36,936 nucleotides of DNA from Flavobacteriaceae bacterium (GCA_015494075.1 WGBX01000171.1:1-36936); one strand, 5' to 3'. Shown: positions 1 to 8,778, counted from the first letter of the stretch. Notes: a model not told the origin generated them from the sequence alone. Made by a program: numbers and translations.

Positions 1-871
1 AACTACTGTTATAAGTATTTTTTAACTGTTTCCAAGTATTTATCGGTTGACTAAATATTACTGCTGAAACAGGATGTTCTTTTAGCCATTCGTTATTACT
101 TTTGAAACTAAAAATATCATCATTACCTACTTTTTGTAGCATTTTGTCAAATTCTTTTGAATTGAAAAAATCATTTATCTCGGTATCTTTTAGCAATTTA
201 TGGATATCGTAAATATGTCGAATTTTATTATTCAAGTCTTCAATTGGATTTTCCGAATATGAAAACCGAACTAAACTCATTGTTTTTTCACAAATGGTTC
301 TTTTGGGACTTAACACATTAACTTCAAATGGATGCATTTCATATTTTTCAATAATTTCGTGTTGTCCTAATTGTTTCATCATTTCATAAATCATTGAAGA
401 AATGAAACCTGTTTCGTATGGTTCATAATTTCCAAGCCAACTTGATTCAACAATAATAAAATTTCGAATTTGTCCAAATTTTCCGTTAAACGATTTTTCG
501 TATGAATGTGCTGTTTTTCTAATCATTCCTTTTTTATTGGTAATTCCGTCAATTTCTATCTCGGGAACGACATTTTCAACGCATTTTGAAATTGTTTTAA
601 GTTTCTTTTTTAGCTGATTACCTGTTTCTTTTTCACTTCTTAATATAACAAGGTCAATGTCTTCCGAAAATCGTTCAATTAAGTTATTATATTTGGATAA
701 TGCAGTACCACCTTTAAAAACAGTTTCTTTACCTATGTCATCTTCAAATACTGTTTTCAAAGTTAATGAAACCCAATAGTCTTTTTCAATAAAAATTTCT
801 TTAATTCCTTTCATTTGAGCTGTGGCAATTACAGCATCTTTGAATAATTTTTTGTTTGAATGTAGTTTCAT
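1..871 (-). CDS. abiEii: AbiEii-type nucleotidyltransferase toxin, 3'-truncated by window edge
   Basis: The reading frame opens at ATG 871-869 and stays open for 290 codons to the left edge, so the C-terminus is missing here. Residues 54-60 read GGTALSK and 69-74 read SEDIDL; this pair is the nucleotidyltransferase core of AbiEii/AbiGii toxins (DNA polymerase beta fold, metal-binding acidic residues). Further on, PKRTICEK and KIRHIYDI match the later conserved segments of that family. Known AbiEii toxins block growth by NTP-dependent modification of RNA, and the pair acts in phage defence as a type IV toxin-antitoxin system. The start overlaps the stop of the upstream antitoxin gene by four bases (ATGA), so the two are surely co-transcribed and probably translationally coupled. 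No key residue seems lost in the part visible. Family assignment is from motif recognition; the exact target is not deducible. Confidence 0.9.
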   Translation of the reverse strand, partial: MKLHSNKKLFKDAVIATAQMKGIKEIFIEKDYWVSLTLKTVFEDDIGKETVFKGGTALSKYNNLIERFSEDIDLVILRSEKETGNQLKKKLKTISKCVENVVPEIEIDGITNKKGMIRKTAHSYEKSFNGKFGQIRNFIIVESSWLGNYEPYETGFISSMIYEMMKQLGQHEIIEKYEMHPFEVNVLSPKRTICEKTMSLVRFSYSENPIEDLNNKIRHIYDIHKLLKDTEINDFFNSKEFDKMLQKVGNDDIFSFKSNNEWLKEHPVSAVIFSQPINTWKQLKNTYNSS

Positions 872-1593
872 CTTATTTTCCAGTTTTCGGCATTTTTCAA
901 AATCTCTTTTTTAATTCCAAAAACATATTCTGACAAAGGATTTAAGCTATTTTTTAAATCGTTCAATTCTTCTTTAACGCCAATTTCTTCCAATAATGCA
1001 CCGAGTAATGCTCTTGTTCTGGGTGGATATTTTAGACTGTATTTTATAATTTTTTTAATCTCGTCTTTTTTTAATTCTTGTAAAATATTCAATAGAATTC
1101 TTATGCCGTTTTCAATGTTTAAGTCCGGTATTTTCTTAAAATCCTTGATTGCATCTAAAATTTCCAGATATTGAAAATTTTTATTTGTTACTTCAATATA
1201 ACTTTTAGCCGGCTTTATTTTTAAATTGGATTTATTAACTTTGATTTCTTTTTCTCTACTCGCAAGTTTAATTGTTTGAGGAATTTGTGTGGTTAATCCG
1301 AGTTTGTTATATAAATAAACACCTGTAATGTAAGCAATTCTCCTCCCGTTTTTATAAAGGTACGGCTTTAATATTTCTTCTTCCTTTGGTAATAATTCGC
1401 CAAAAACAGTTTGTTTCGGCTTAAAAAATATTCCGGGTGAAATTCTTTTAATTTTTCCTTTTTTAATTAATCGTTCAATTGACTTTGCGGCAGACTGATA
1501 TTCATTTTTCTCAATCGACAATTCTTTATAGGTAAAAGTTTCGCCTTCATTAATTGTTTTAATTTTTTCTTCTATTTTTTTTGAAATACTCAT
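868..1593 (-). CDS. abiEi: AbiEi-family antitoxin / transcriptional repressor
   Basis: This 241-residue protein (counted from the ATG at 1593) has an N-terminal winged-helix-like region (residues about 1-60, containing FTYKELSIEKNEYQSAAKSI and ending in a short basic wing with GKIKRISPGIF), followed by a basic C-terminal domain. That is the layout of AbiEi/DUF6088 antitoxins, which repress their own operon and neutralise AbiEii. It lies directly upstream of the toxin with a 4-base overlap. A longer frame from ATG 1617 exists, but those eight extra codons lie between the -33 and -7 promoter elements and so cannot be in the message. Starting at MSISKKIEEKI also matches how the family normally begins. 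Regulation is probably autorepression through the palindrome at 1621-1652. Sure of the family; the start choice is inferred from the promoter. Confidence 0.88.
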   Translation of the reverse strand: MSISKKIEEKIKTINEGETFTYKELSIEKNEYQSAAKSIERLIKKGKIKRISPGIFFKPKQTVFGELLPKEEEILKPYLYKNGRRIAYITGVYLYNKLGLTTQIPQTIKLASREKEIKVNKSNLKIKPAKSYIEVTNKNFQYLEILDAIKDFKKIPDLNIENGIRILLNILQELKKDEIKKIIKYSLKYPPRTRALLGALLEEIGVKEELNDLKNSLNPLSEYVFGIKKEILKNAENWKIR

Positions 1594-1597
1594 ATCA

Positions 1598-1627
1598 CAA
1601 AGATAAATAATTTTCATAACATGTCAA
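1598..1627 (-). promoter_or_regulatory. Bacteroidota sigma-A promoter of the abiE operon
   Basis: Read on the minus strand, TTG (1627-1625), a 19-base spacer and TATCTTTG (1605-1598) fit the Bacteroidota consensus TTG-N(17-23)-TAnnTTTG exactly. The start codon at 1593 lies only four bases past the -7 box, implying a leaderless or nearly leaderless transcript. Confidence 0.75.
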
Positions 1628-1652
1628 GTATTTTCCGTATTTTACTTGACAT
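1621..1652. promoter_or_regulatory. Inverted repeat, candidate AbiEi operator
   Basis: ATGTCAAGTA (1621-1630) and its exact reverse complement TACTTGACAT (1643-1652) flank a 12-base spacer. The promoter-proximal arm contains the -33 TTG. AbiEi antitoxins of other bacteria bind inverted repeats in their own promoters, so this is the obvious repressor site; that role is inferred. Confidence 0.6.
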
Positions 1653-1674
1653 TTTATTTAATGATAATGAGTAA

Positions 1675-2226
1675 AGGAAACAAGAATCGGTATATGTATT
1701 GAATTACGGTAGAAATCTAATGGGCGCATATGGTGTTGGTCAATAAATTTTATTCTGAAATATCCAAACGCCACTTTATAGGCGAAGGCCAAACCTTAAA
1801 AAACATACTTTAAGTGAATTAAAAACACACTTTAAATAACATTTCACTAAACGTTAAACAAATTTCCGATACATTTTCAATAGACTACGAAAGAATGGGT
1901 TGCCATTTCGATAGAGTGATGAAGGAACTACTTGAAATCGGACATTATAAACTTTAAATATTATGCACTTACTACACAGGAGCAACATTACACAAAACTA
2001 GCCCAACGTATCATTACATAATCCAATATGACAAAATGGGTAGATGTGACACTATTAAATTAATTTGCTTACCGAAAAGTATATATCTGTTAGGCTGTCT
2101 TTATTGTTTCTCGTTATGCAGTATAAAAAGTACTAGAGAGAATGTTCAGGTGGCAAACCTGCAAATAGATTTTATTACTTCTTGAAAGAAAGTTTTAACA
2201 AAGAAAATGCTTTGGATTATACTTAA
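1675..2226 (+). pseudogene. Gene-free zone holding short decayed coding remnants
   Basis: There is no intact gene between the AbiE promoter and the beta-helix gene. Several short protein-like tails are readable on the plus strand, each without a proper start and interrupted by stops or frameshifts. One ends in NLMGAYGVGQ at 1746. Another (1730-1813) contains KRHFIGEGQTLKNIL and, after a one-base shift, continues as SELKTHFK. Another (1823-1957) contains QISDTFSIDYERMGCHF and ends in EIGHYKL. The last (about 2137-2226) contains GGKPANRFYYFLKESF and ends in ENALDYT. I do not recognise the parent proteins. Their coherence suggests the wreckage of one or more genes, as is common where defence cassettes have been inserted. 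Confidence 0.4.
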
Positions 2227-2238
2227 ATGAAATAACTT

Positions 2239-3978
2239 TTACTTGCAAAACCGGCCATCATAACCATGTTTGAAAAACAGTATAAAACTATTAGATGGTA
2301 GGTTATTTTCTTTGACAAACTTTTTTGGTATGTTTTTAAGCATCACTTTAACAGAATTATTGCTTGACTGTAAACAAGTTATGGTTATTTCCGGAAAAAT
2401 TTTTAATGCAACATCTATGATTTGATCTGCCATTTTTTGTATAGAATCTCGGGTGTAAGTTTTTGTATGTGGATGAATTTTGATAGCATACAAATCAATC
2501 ATTTCAGATAAATTATCCCAACTTTTTTGTGAAGCACCACAATTATTTTTAATAACTATACGAACCGGTTGATGCCAATTTTCAAATACCTTGTCGAGGC
2601 CGGTATTTTGTTCTATTTGAATGTTTTTATTTGGTCTGTATTTAATTTTTGAGCCGTTATTAAAAAAATTATCAACAGCTTTTACAGCTGTATTTTGATA
2701 ACTAATAGACAACCACGGACTGCCTTTTACAACTTCTACAGCATTGTGAGTCAATAAAATATCATGACTCAAACTTCCGATTCTTAGAGATTTTGAATAG
2801 AATAATGAATTATGATGAATATGTGCATGGCTCGCTTTATTAACCGTAATACCTTTGCCATTATAAGCCAAATGGTTATTAAAAACCTGATAAGATTTCT
2901 GATAATTATAACCAAAGCCGTTATCTTTATATTCTTGTAGCAGTATTGCTTTACCTTCATCAATGGCCATTGTAGCAAAACCTTTAGAAAATACTCTGGA
3001 AATAATTCGACTTTCGACATTAAAAATTAAATTTCCGGATATTTCAGATAGTGTTTCGGATAATTTTTTACTGCCGTTTATTATTGCGCCACCGGTTCCG
3101 GAAATGCTCCACCATGCATTATTGTAGATAATATTTTGTTTTATAACAATAGCATCACTATTATGAGCTGTAATACCGGCTCCCGGAAAATCATGAACAA
3201 TACAATTTGTAATTAGAATATCATGACAATCTTGATTGATTGAGAGACCACTTCCTTTATAATAATTAGGTGTTTGCCACCAATTGTTTATGACATCTTG
3301 AAAATTAATTTGTTGCGCAACACCTTCAAATTCAAGTTGTTTAATTTTAACAAAATGACTTTTTCTGATTGCAAAAGCAGCACTCCCATCACTTTTAATT
3401 AACACATGTTCATTGCCCCAAGCGGTTATAATTAGAGGCTTTTTTGCAGTTCCATTATAATTTTTAAGCGAAGCAAAAGCTCGGTTGTCTAAATTTTGTC
3501 CATATTTTGTATTATAGTATTCACCACCGCGAATATAAATCTTTTGAGTTGTATTAATTTTACTTTTTAGATAATCACTTGCTTTTTGAAGACTATTAAA
3601 AGGTTGTGTAGGTGTGCCTTTTTCAGTTCCTTGATAAGAAAAATCTACAAAGCATCCATTATATAAGATATCCATACCACTTACAGAAATATGAATATGT
3701 TTAATAATTTGATTTTGTTGATTTAAAACAGAAACTAACCATTCGCCGTCCTGATCATTGGTGGGTGTCCATGTGAGTAAACCATTAGGAAAAAAATGCA
3801 TTCCTTTTGGGGCATTTTTTAAATGGTAAATTCCTGAGGGCAATTTTAAACTAAATTGCTGACCTTTGATACAAGTAAGATTTTGAGTAGGAAAAGGTTT
3901 TGTGTCTTTTTCTGATTGAGTGACACCTTTACAATGAAGTAAGAATAATAATGAAAAAAATATAAATGTTTTATGCAT
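2239..3978 (-). CDS. Secreted right-handed beta-helix protein (pectate-lyase-like fold)
   Basis: This is a 579-residue exported protein. The N-terminus is a hydrophobic signal (MHKTFIFFSLLFLLHC); Cys16 could be lipidated, although His at the -1 position is atypical. Residues about 40-105 form a small Ig-like domain containing GLLTWTPTNDQDGEW, as in putative-Ig adhesion domains. From about residue 110 (GTEKGTPTQPFNSLQKA, then IYIRGGEYY) the sequence becomes a parallel beta-helix of the DUF1565/pectate-lyase-like type, with repeated short strands and Asn ladders such as HDILITNCIVHDF and DAIVIKQNIIYNN. Members act on, or bind, polysaccharide at the cell surface. I cannot identify a catalytic site, so lyase activity is not claimed. 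It is last in the run from 8699, 19 bases after the transporter gene, and probably the final cistron. Confidence 0.75.
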   Translation of the reverse strand: MHKTFIFFSLLFLLHCKGVTQSEKDTKPFPTQNLTCIKGQQFSLKLPSGIYHLKNAPKGMHFFPNGLLTWTPTNDQDGEWLVSVLNQQNQIIKHIHISVSGMDILYNGCFVDFSYQGTEKGTPTQPFNSLQKASDYLKSKINTTQKIYIRGGEYYNTKYGQNLDNRAFASLKNYNGTAKKPLIITAWGNEHVLIKSDGSAAFAIRKSHFVKIKQLEFEGVAQQINFQDVINNWWQTPNYYKGSGLSINQDCHDILITNCIVHDFPGAGITAHNSDAIVIKQNIIYNNAWWSISGTGGAIINGSKKLSETLSEISGNLIFNVESRIISRVFSKGFATMAIDEGKAILLQEYKDNGFGYNYQKSYQVFNNHLAYNGKGITVNKASHAHIHHNSLFYSKSLRIGSLSHDILLTHNAVEVVKGSPWLSISYQNTAVKAVDNFFNNGSKIKYRPNKNIQIEQNTGLDKVFENWHQPVRIVIKNNCGASQKSWDNLSEMIDLYAIKIHPHTKTYTRDSIQKMADQIIDVALKIFPEITITCLQSSNNSVKVMLKNIPKKFVKENNLPSNSFILFFKHGYDGRFCK

Positions 3979-3997
3979 TTTATTAATTTTATTGATT

Positions 3998-4864
3998 TTA
4001 TTGATTTGTAATGTATACGCCTATTAAAATAATTACACCCGCGGCCATTTGTAAAGGTGATATTTGTTCTCCATCCATTAATCCCCAAAAAAGTGCTACT
4101 ATAGGTATAGTATAGGTAACAGATGATGCAAAAACAGGGCTTGATATTTTTATCATTTTATTAAAATAAATCATCGCAAGTGCCGTACCTATAACTGCTA
4201 ATATGACGATATATAAAAGTGATTGGTTAACAGGTGGTTGGGTAAAATTTTCATAAAAAAAACCGGTATAATATAAAACAATAAACGCAGGAATTAATAC
4301 CCAAGCAAAATTGCCTACAGCAATGCTCATTGTATCCATATCCGCTAGGTATAATTTGATGACATTAACATTAATAGCATAGCCTATAGTTGCTGCCAAT
4401 ACTAATAAGGCATACCAATAATTGTCCCCGTTATTTCCATTTATACCACTCCCTACTAATAAGGCTGTACCTACAATACCGATTAAAATTCCGCTAACTT
4501 GTCGTTTATTAAAACTGTAATGAAAGAAAAAATATCCTATTAATAAGGTGTTTAGCGGTGTAAATGAATTGAGAATTGCTACAATGCCACTATTGATATG
4601 TTCAATGGCAAAAGTGAATAAAAATGTTGGAATAAACGTGCCGGCAAGGGCAATTAAAAATAAAATTCGCCATTGCCTTTTAGTGATATATAAAAGTTTT
4701 TTTCCGCCAATAAGCATTAAAAACAGGCCGGCTATAATCATACGCAAGGCCCCAACTTGCGTAGGGGATAGGTGCTGCATCGCTAGTTTCATTAGTATAA
4801 ATGAACTGCCCCAGACTATTGATAAACCTGCAAAAATAAGCCATTTTAATTGTTGATTATTCAT
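3998..4864 (-). CDS. EamA/DMT-family inner-membrane transporter
   Basis: This 288-residue, very hydrophobic protein has about ten predicted transmembrane helices in two homologous five-helix halves, the layout of EamA (drug/metabolite transporter) proteins. Diagnostic segments are LSIVWGSSFILMKLAMQHLS near the N-terminus, with ALRMIIAGLFLML, and TYTIPIVALFWGLMDGEQIS in the second half. Such proteins usually export amino acids or other small metabolites; the substrate cannot be told from sequence. It starts two bases after the stop of the upstream M1 peptidase gene, so it is in the same operon. Confidence 0.88.
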   Translation of the reverse strand: MNNQQLKWLIFAGLSIVWGSSFILMKLAMQHLSPTQVGALRMIIAGLFLMLIGGKKLLYITKRQWRILFLIALAGTFIPTFLFTFAIEHINSGIVAILNSFTPLNTLLIGYFFFHYSFNKRQVSGILIGIVGTALLVGSGINGNNGDNYWYALLVLAATIGYAINVNVIKLYLADMDTMSIAVGNFAWVLIPAFIVLYYTGFFYENFTQPPVNQSLLYIVILAVIGTALAMIYFNKMIKISSPVFASSVTYTIPIVALFWGLMDGEQISPLQMAAGVIILIGVYITNQ

Positions 4865-4866
4865 AT

Positions 4867-6480
4867 TTAATTGAGGCTTTCAAATAATAAATTTATGTCC
4901 GGATCTATAATTAATTGTATTTGACCGGAATGCATTTTGGCAGGAAGTTTAAACTCATAAGTTTGTTGTACATTATTGAGCTGTATATTTTTATAAATCG
5001 AATCTTTTCCATTGGTGAGTAATACTGTAATATCTAACTTGTAAAGTTCTCCTTTTTGGATAATTTGTAATTTGACAGTATGAGTTTTTGTGTCATATTG
5101 GTGAAAAAATTTAAGTTGTGGTATACCGGGTGTGTAAAGCCATTGTTTAAAAAACCAATCTAATTTTTGACCGGAAATTTTTTCTGCTAAAACAATAAAA
5201 TCTTTGGTGCTGGCATTTTTTAAGTAATATTGTTGGTAAAAACCACGTAAAATTTTAAAAAAATCTCGATCGCCGACTTTTTGTCTCAATAGATGTAATA
5301 CCCATGCGCCTTTTTCATAGGAGTTAGGATTGAGCAATTTGAATAGATTTTGTTTTTCTTCATAAACAATAGGGTGTGTTGTAAAACGATTATAACGCCG
5401 TATTTTTTGTCGTTCTTTATTTAAGCGTTCTTTAAATTTTTTTTGACCATAAAAATATGCAACATACAAATCGGTTAAATAAGTGGCAAAACCTTCACTT
5501 AGCCATATATCTTGCCATTTTTCTTCACTAACAGCATTGCCAAACCATTGATGTGCGATTTCATGTGCTACTAAATTTTCAACAGATTTGCTGCTATCAA
5601 CTGTATTTTCATCATAAAAAATATTGCCGGCGTTTTCCATACCGCCAAAACGTGTATTTGATTGCACATTTGCTAATTTTTCAAATGCATATGGCCCAAT
5701 AAGACTGTCATAATACTTTAATATTTTCAAGGCACATTTATAATCATCAAATCCATCTAGCGGACTTTTTTGATAAATCCAACTACTTACCGATATGCAT
5801 TTGTTTGAAAGATAAAGTTTGTCATAATATTTGATATTAAAATCGGCAGCTGCAAATACCATAACTTTTGTAGGTAAAGGCACTTTAGTGGCAAATTCAT
5901 ATTGGTCATATTTCAAGCCGCTTATTTTTCGAAATAGCTTTCCGGAAGCTACGATATTATAATGTTTAGGAGCTGTAATATGCCAAGTAACCAGCGCTTT
6001 ATCAGAAGGATGGTCAATTACAGGAAGCCAATAACGAGCCCGGTTGGGCCAGTTGTCACCAAAAAAAGTACGTTGCCCGTATTTATTTTCCTTGATATAT
6101 AAACCGTCTTCGGGTATACCGCTATATTTTATAATAATGCTAACGGTATCTTGTGGCTTAGGTGTTGGTTTTAAGTCAATAATTAAATGATCATTGGTGT
6201 GCTTATATTTTAGATTCTTTCCTTGATTGTTAAAAAGGTTTAACACTTTCATTCCTAAACCGTTATTGTGTTGATTTTTAAAATCTAAATCGAGTTTTTC
6301 TGTTGTTTTTTTTATAACGAATTTTACGTGCGTTTCTCCTTGAATTACATTTGTACTATCATTTATTTGAATATGAAAATCATATTGGAGAATATCAATA
6401 TTGTCTAATTGTGTATTGATAAATTGACCGGAAGCCTTAAGGCAGACCGTCATAAAAATAATTATTAAATATTTAGACAT
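4867..6480 (-). CDS. M1-family zinc aminopeptidase, exported
   Basis: This is a 537-residue metallopeptidase. The exopeptidase motif GGMENAG (residues about 279-285) precedes HEIAHQWFG, and an acidic WLSEGF follows, giving HExxH-x18-E with zinc ligands His306, His310 and Glu329 and general base Glu307. An N-terminal beta-saddle domain (about 25-220) comes before the catalytic domain. The protein ends soon after a short C-terminal beta domain, so it is a compact M1 without the large helical C-terminal domain. I place the start at ATG 6480, which begins a signal peptide (MSKYLIIIFMTVCLKASG); the in-frame ATG at 6513 lies inside the upstream gene and would put 11 non-signal residues in front. 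Likely role: periplasmic or surface trimming of peptides for uptake. It lies four bases from its upstream neighbour. Confidence 0.92.
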   Translation of the reverse strand: MSKYLIIIFMTVCLKASGQFINTQLDNIDILQYDFHIQINDSTNVIQGETHVKFVIKKTTEKLDLDFKNQHNNGLGMKVLNLFNNQGKNLKYKHTNDHLIIDLKPTPKPQDTVSIIIKYSGIPEDGLYIKENKYGQRTFFGDNWPNRARYWLPVIDHPSDKALVTWHITAPKHYNIVASGKLFRKISGLKYDQYEFATKVPLPTKVMVFAAADFNIKYYDKLYLSNKCISVSSWIYQKSPLDGFDDYKCALKILKYYDSLIGPYAFEKLANVQSNTRFGGMENAGNIFYDENTVDSSKSVENLVAHEIAHQWFGNAVSEEKWQDIWLSEGFATYLTDLYVAYFYGQKKFKERLNKERQKIRRYNRFTTHPIVYEEKQNLFKLLNPNSYEKGAWVLHLLRQKVGDRDFFKILRGFYQQYYLKNASTKDFIVLAEKISGQKLDWFFKQWLYTPGIPQLKFFHQYDTKTHTVKLQIIQKGELYKLDITVLLTNGKDSIYKNIQLNNVQQTYEFKLPAKMHSGQIQLIIDPDINLLFESLN

Positions 6481-6484
6481 ATTA

Positions 6485-7351
6485 CTATAATTTTTGGCGC
6501 TTAAAGGCATCAATATATGAGTTTGGGGTTAAGTTAATAATTTTACAGCCTTGTTTTTGGGCATATGCGTCCAAATCAAAATAAGCTTTAAAGCTCAACA
6601 TAAATTTATGTAGTATTTCATGAAGATGTCTTTGGCTTTTTCCAAGTTTTTTCATAACAGCCGGTTGGGCGGTTTTAGCATCATAAAAATGTTTTTGTGT
6701 CAAAAAAACCCGATTGTCAGGAGCAACATAAATATCTTTTAACCAAGAATGATCGGCTCCTAATAAATAAATTTTTCTATAGCCCATATTAATGGCACTT
6801 ATAAGTGAAGGAATTAAAACGTTGTGGGGGCGTGGCATTCCACATAAATGTTGGTAACAAAAAAATCTAAAGGTTTGAAAACCCTCTACCGGAGTTGGAT
6901 TGATATAATGAATTTTTATGAATGAATTTTTTTGAGGAAGTTTTTGCCAAAGTTCAGATTTTTTGGCACCGATTCCTAAAAATAGATGTAGCGGAAAATG
7001 TGTGCGTTCAATTAAATTTTGATATAAACGATTGCGACGGTCTTTGACGTCATCATCGATATCATCTGTCCAAAATTCCGGTACATTAATCATATAATAG
7101 GTCGGCTTTAATTCTTGAAAAGCATCAGTATCGGCAAAATGATTAACAGCCATAAGATCTTTATTTTTAAAGAAGTCTTTTGGTTGCATCAAAAAATCTT
7201 TTAAAGACGGTCCATTTCCTAAAATGACCATTTCGGCATGTTGTGGCTGGGGAAGCTTTACGGGGCGACTCCATAAGGCAACTTTAATTAATGTTGCCAT
7301 ACTTTGACTGCTTTGAAGCCACAAATTTTGTAAGAACAATAGCCATTTCAT
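6485..7351 (-). CDS. DUF115 / MAF-like putative glycosyltransferase
   Basis: This 288-residue protein has MVILGNGPSLKDF at about residues 41-53, the nucleotide-binding-type loop shared by DUF115/MptE-like proteins, MAF flagellin glycosyltransferases and GT42 sialyltransferases. Later, GYRKIYLLGADHSW fits the second conserved block of the same superfamily. These proteins transfer sugars (often nonulosonic acids) or are assigned to polysaccharide biosynthesis; a sugar-transfer role is supported by the adjacent GT2 gene 12 bases upstream. The N-terminal 30 residues are hydrophobic/amphipathic and may lie on the membrane. The exact donor and acceptor are unknown. A pterin pyrophosphokinase role, known for archaeal relatives, is unlikely given the neighbours. 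Confidence 0.65.
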   Translation of the reverse strand: MKWLLFLQNLWLQSSQSMATLIKVALWSRPVKLPQPQHAEMVILGNGPSLKDFLMQPKDFFKNKDLMAVNHFADTDAFQELKPTYYMINVPEFWTDDIDDDVKDRRNRLYQNLIERTHFPLHLFLGIGAKKSELWQKLPQKNSFIKIHYINPTPVEGFQTFRFFCYQHLCGMPRPHNVLIPSLISAINMGYRKIYLLGADHSWLKDIYVAPDNRVFLTQKHFYDAKTAQPAVMKKLGKSQRHLHEILHKFMLSFKAYFDLDAYAQKQGCKIINLTPNSYIDAFKRQKL

Positions 7352-7363
7352 TAAAATCGTTAT

Positions 7364-8257
7364 TTAAAAATTTAAAAATCCTTTTAAAGCTTGCCACATT
7401 GATAAAAACAAAGCTTTTCCCTTAATACTCTGACCCTTAGAAAAATAATAGATCCATAATATGACAGATGCAAAAAGCTTAAAAATATAATCGGCTAAGC
7501 GTCTTAAATATGTAAGTGTATGTTTATCGGGTATTGTTTGTATACGTATACGTTCGGCAGTTCCATTCAGATAGCTGATTTTTTTGACATATGATAAGCT
7601 ATTGCGAAAATGATCTATAAAATGCCAAACCACAACATCCGGAATGTATAAAATACGATAGCCTTTTGAGCGCAATTTTAAAAAAATATATTTGTCATCA
7701 GAGCGTAATTTTAAAGCTGTATTAAAGCCGCCTATTTTATCAATGATACTTTTTTTAAAGAACATGTTACAGCCTACCGGGTATGTTTTCTTGAGTTCTT
7801 TAACTTCGTTTCCCAAATCAACAATTGAAATAATACGTTCAATATAATGTGACATCCAAGCCGGCGGTTGGCCTTTTTCATATTTTGGTAAAACTTTTCC
7901 GCCAAATGCAGTATCATCAGGAAATTTTATACTACATTTTTTTATGTTACTGACATAATCTGAACGGGCAATACCATCATCATCTATATAAGCGATATAA
8001 CGACCTTGTGCTAGTGCTAAACCTTTGTTTCTGGCATATGACAAACCTTGACGTGTTTCTTTTGCCAGTTGTATTTGATATGACGGATGCGCTTCTTTAA
8101 AATTATGAATAATTTCAGAAGTTTTATCTGTCGAGTTATTATCTACAACAATTATTTCATAATCTGAAGCATTATAATCTTGATTGACCAAACTTTCTAA
8201 AGCACGACCTATATGCTGGTCACGATTGTATGTGCAGATAATAACGGATAAAAACAT
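7364..8257 (-). CDS. GT2-family glycosyltransferase
   Basis: This 297-residue GT-A fold enzyme opens with FLSVIICTYNRDQHIGRAL, followed by EIIVVDNNSTDKT (nucleotide-sugar binding), RQGLSYARNKGL and YIDDDG with Asp92-94 as the metal-binding DxD-type motif. A later WHFID-containing segment and a hydrophobic C-terminal stretch (about residues 250-275, LFASVILWIYYF) suggest membrane association, as in surface polysaccharide or glycolipid synthesis. It is 10 bases from the upstream small membrane protein and 12 from the DUF115-like gene. The substrate is not identifiable. Confidence 0.88.
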   Translation of the reverse strand: MFLSVIICTYNRDQHIGRALESLVNQDYNASDYEIIVVDNNSTDKTSEIIHNFKEAHPSYQIQLAKETRQGLSYARNKGLALAQGRYIAYIDDDGIARSDYVSNIKKCSIKFPDDTAFGGKVLPKYEKGQPPAWMSHYIERIISIVDLGNEVKELKKTYPVGCNMFFKKSIIDKIGGFNTALKLRSDDKYIFLKLRSKGYRILYIPDVVVWHFIDHFRNSLSYVKKISYLNGTAERIRIQTIPDKHTLTYLRRLADYIFKLFASVILWIYYFSKGQSIKGKALFLSMWQALKGFLNF

Positions 8258-8267
8258 ATGCTTTATT

Positions 8268-8699
8268 TTAGAGCCAATTTCTCCAAGGAATTCGAGATAT
8301 AATAAATAAAAATCCTAATCCATATAAAAGAATAACTGCCATAAATTTCTTTTTGCTGGTAGGGGCTTTTTTCATTCTTAAAAAGCCAATATATACTAAA
8401 CCCCAAGCGATAAGCATCATCAAAGGGTGTTCTAAGACTAAAAGCCGGTCATGAGAAGACTGCAGATAAGAACGCATGTGGCCTTGCTGTATACCGGTAA
8501 AATATGGTGATGAAAACCAAGCTGCCAAGCCTAAAATTACCTGAAAAGTAAGTACTATAAAGGTAAAACTGGCAATTCTAAAATCTTTCTGATAACTGAA
8601 AATACGGTTTTTAAAATAAGCCGATAAAAAACGACTTAATGTAATAATAAACATTAAGATGACTATAATAGCCCAACTGCTATGTAAAAATTCAATCAT
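8268..8699 (-). CDS. Small four-helix membrane protein conserved in flavobacteria
   Basis: This 143-residue protein has four predicted transmembrane segments (about residues 8-28, 45-65, 88-108, 122-138). It contains LEHPLMMLIAWGLVYIG in the third helix and ends in IISRIPWRNWL. I recall a family with this layout (HSGWA near the start, EHP in the middle, SRIPW at the end) that is common in Bacteroidota and often labelled cytochrome b-like. The histidines in helices 1 and 3 could be haem ligands, but there is no direct proof. It is the first cistron of the minus-strand run ending at 2239, with a -7 box 19 bases upstream of its start. Confidence 0.65.
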   Translation of the reverse strand: MIEFLHSSWAIIVILMFIITLSRFLSAYFKNRIFSYQKDFRIASFTFIVLTFQVILGLAAWFSSPYFTGIQQGHMRSYLQSSHDRLLVLEHPLMMLIAWGLVYIGFLRMKKAPTSKKKFMAVILLYGLGFLFIISRIPWRNWL

Positions 8700-8717
8700 T
8701 TGTGGTATTTTTTATGG

Positions 8718-8725
8718 CAAATTTA
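8718..8725 (-). promoter_or_regulatory. Promoter -7 box for the 8699-2239 run
   Basis: TAAATTTG on the minus strand matches TAnnTTTG and lies 18 bases before the start of the small membrane protein. No TTG is found at the usual -33 distance, so support is partial. Confidence 0.4.
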
Positions 8726-8778
8726 CAATTAATTTGCTAGAATGACAGCGGTCGGTTAAGCTGCTTTATTTAGTTAGT

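Noticed and set aside
1594-1617. Eight extra N-terminal codons for the AbiEi antitoxin (ATG 1617)
   Set aside because: They lie between the -33 and -7 elements of the only good promoter, so would not be transcribed.
6481-6513. Upstream ATG 6513 for the M1 peptidase
   Set aside because: It would place polar residues before the signal peptide and overlap the preceding gene; ATG 6480 begins a clean signal sequence.
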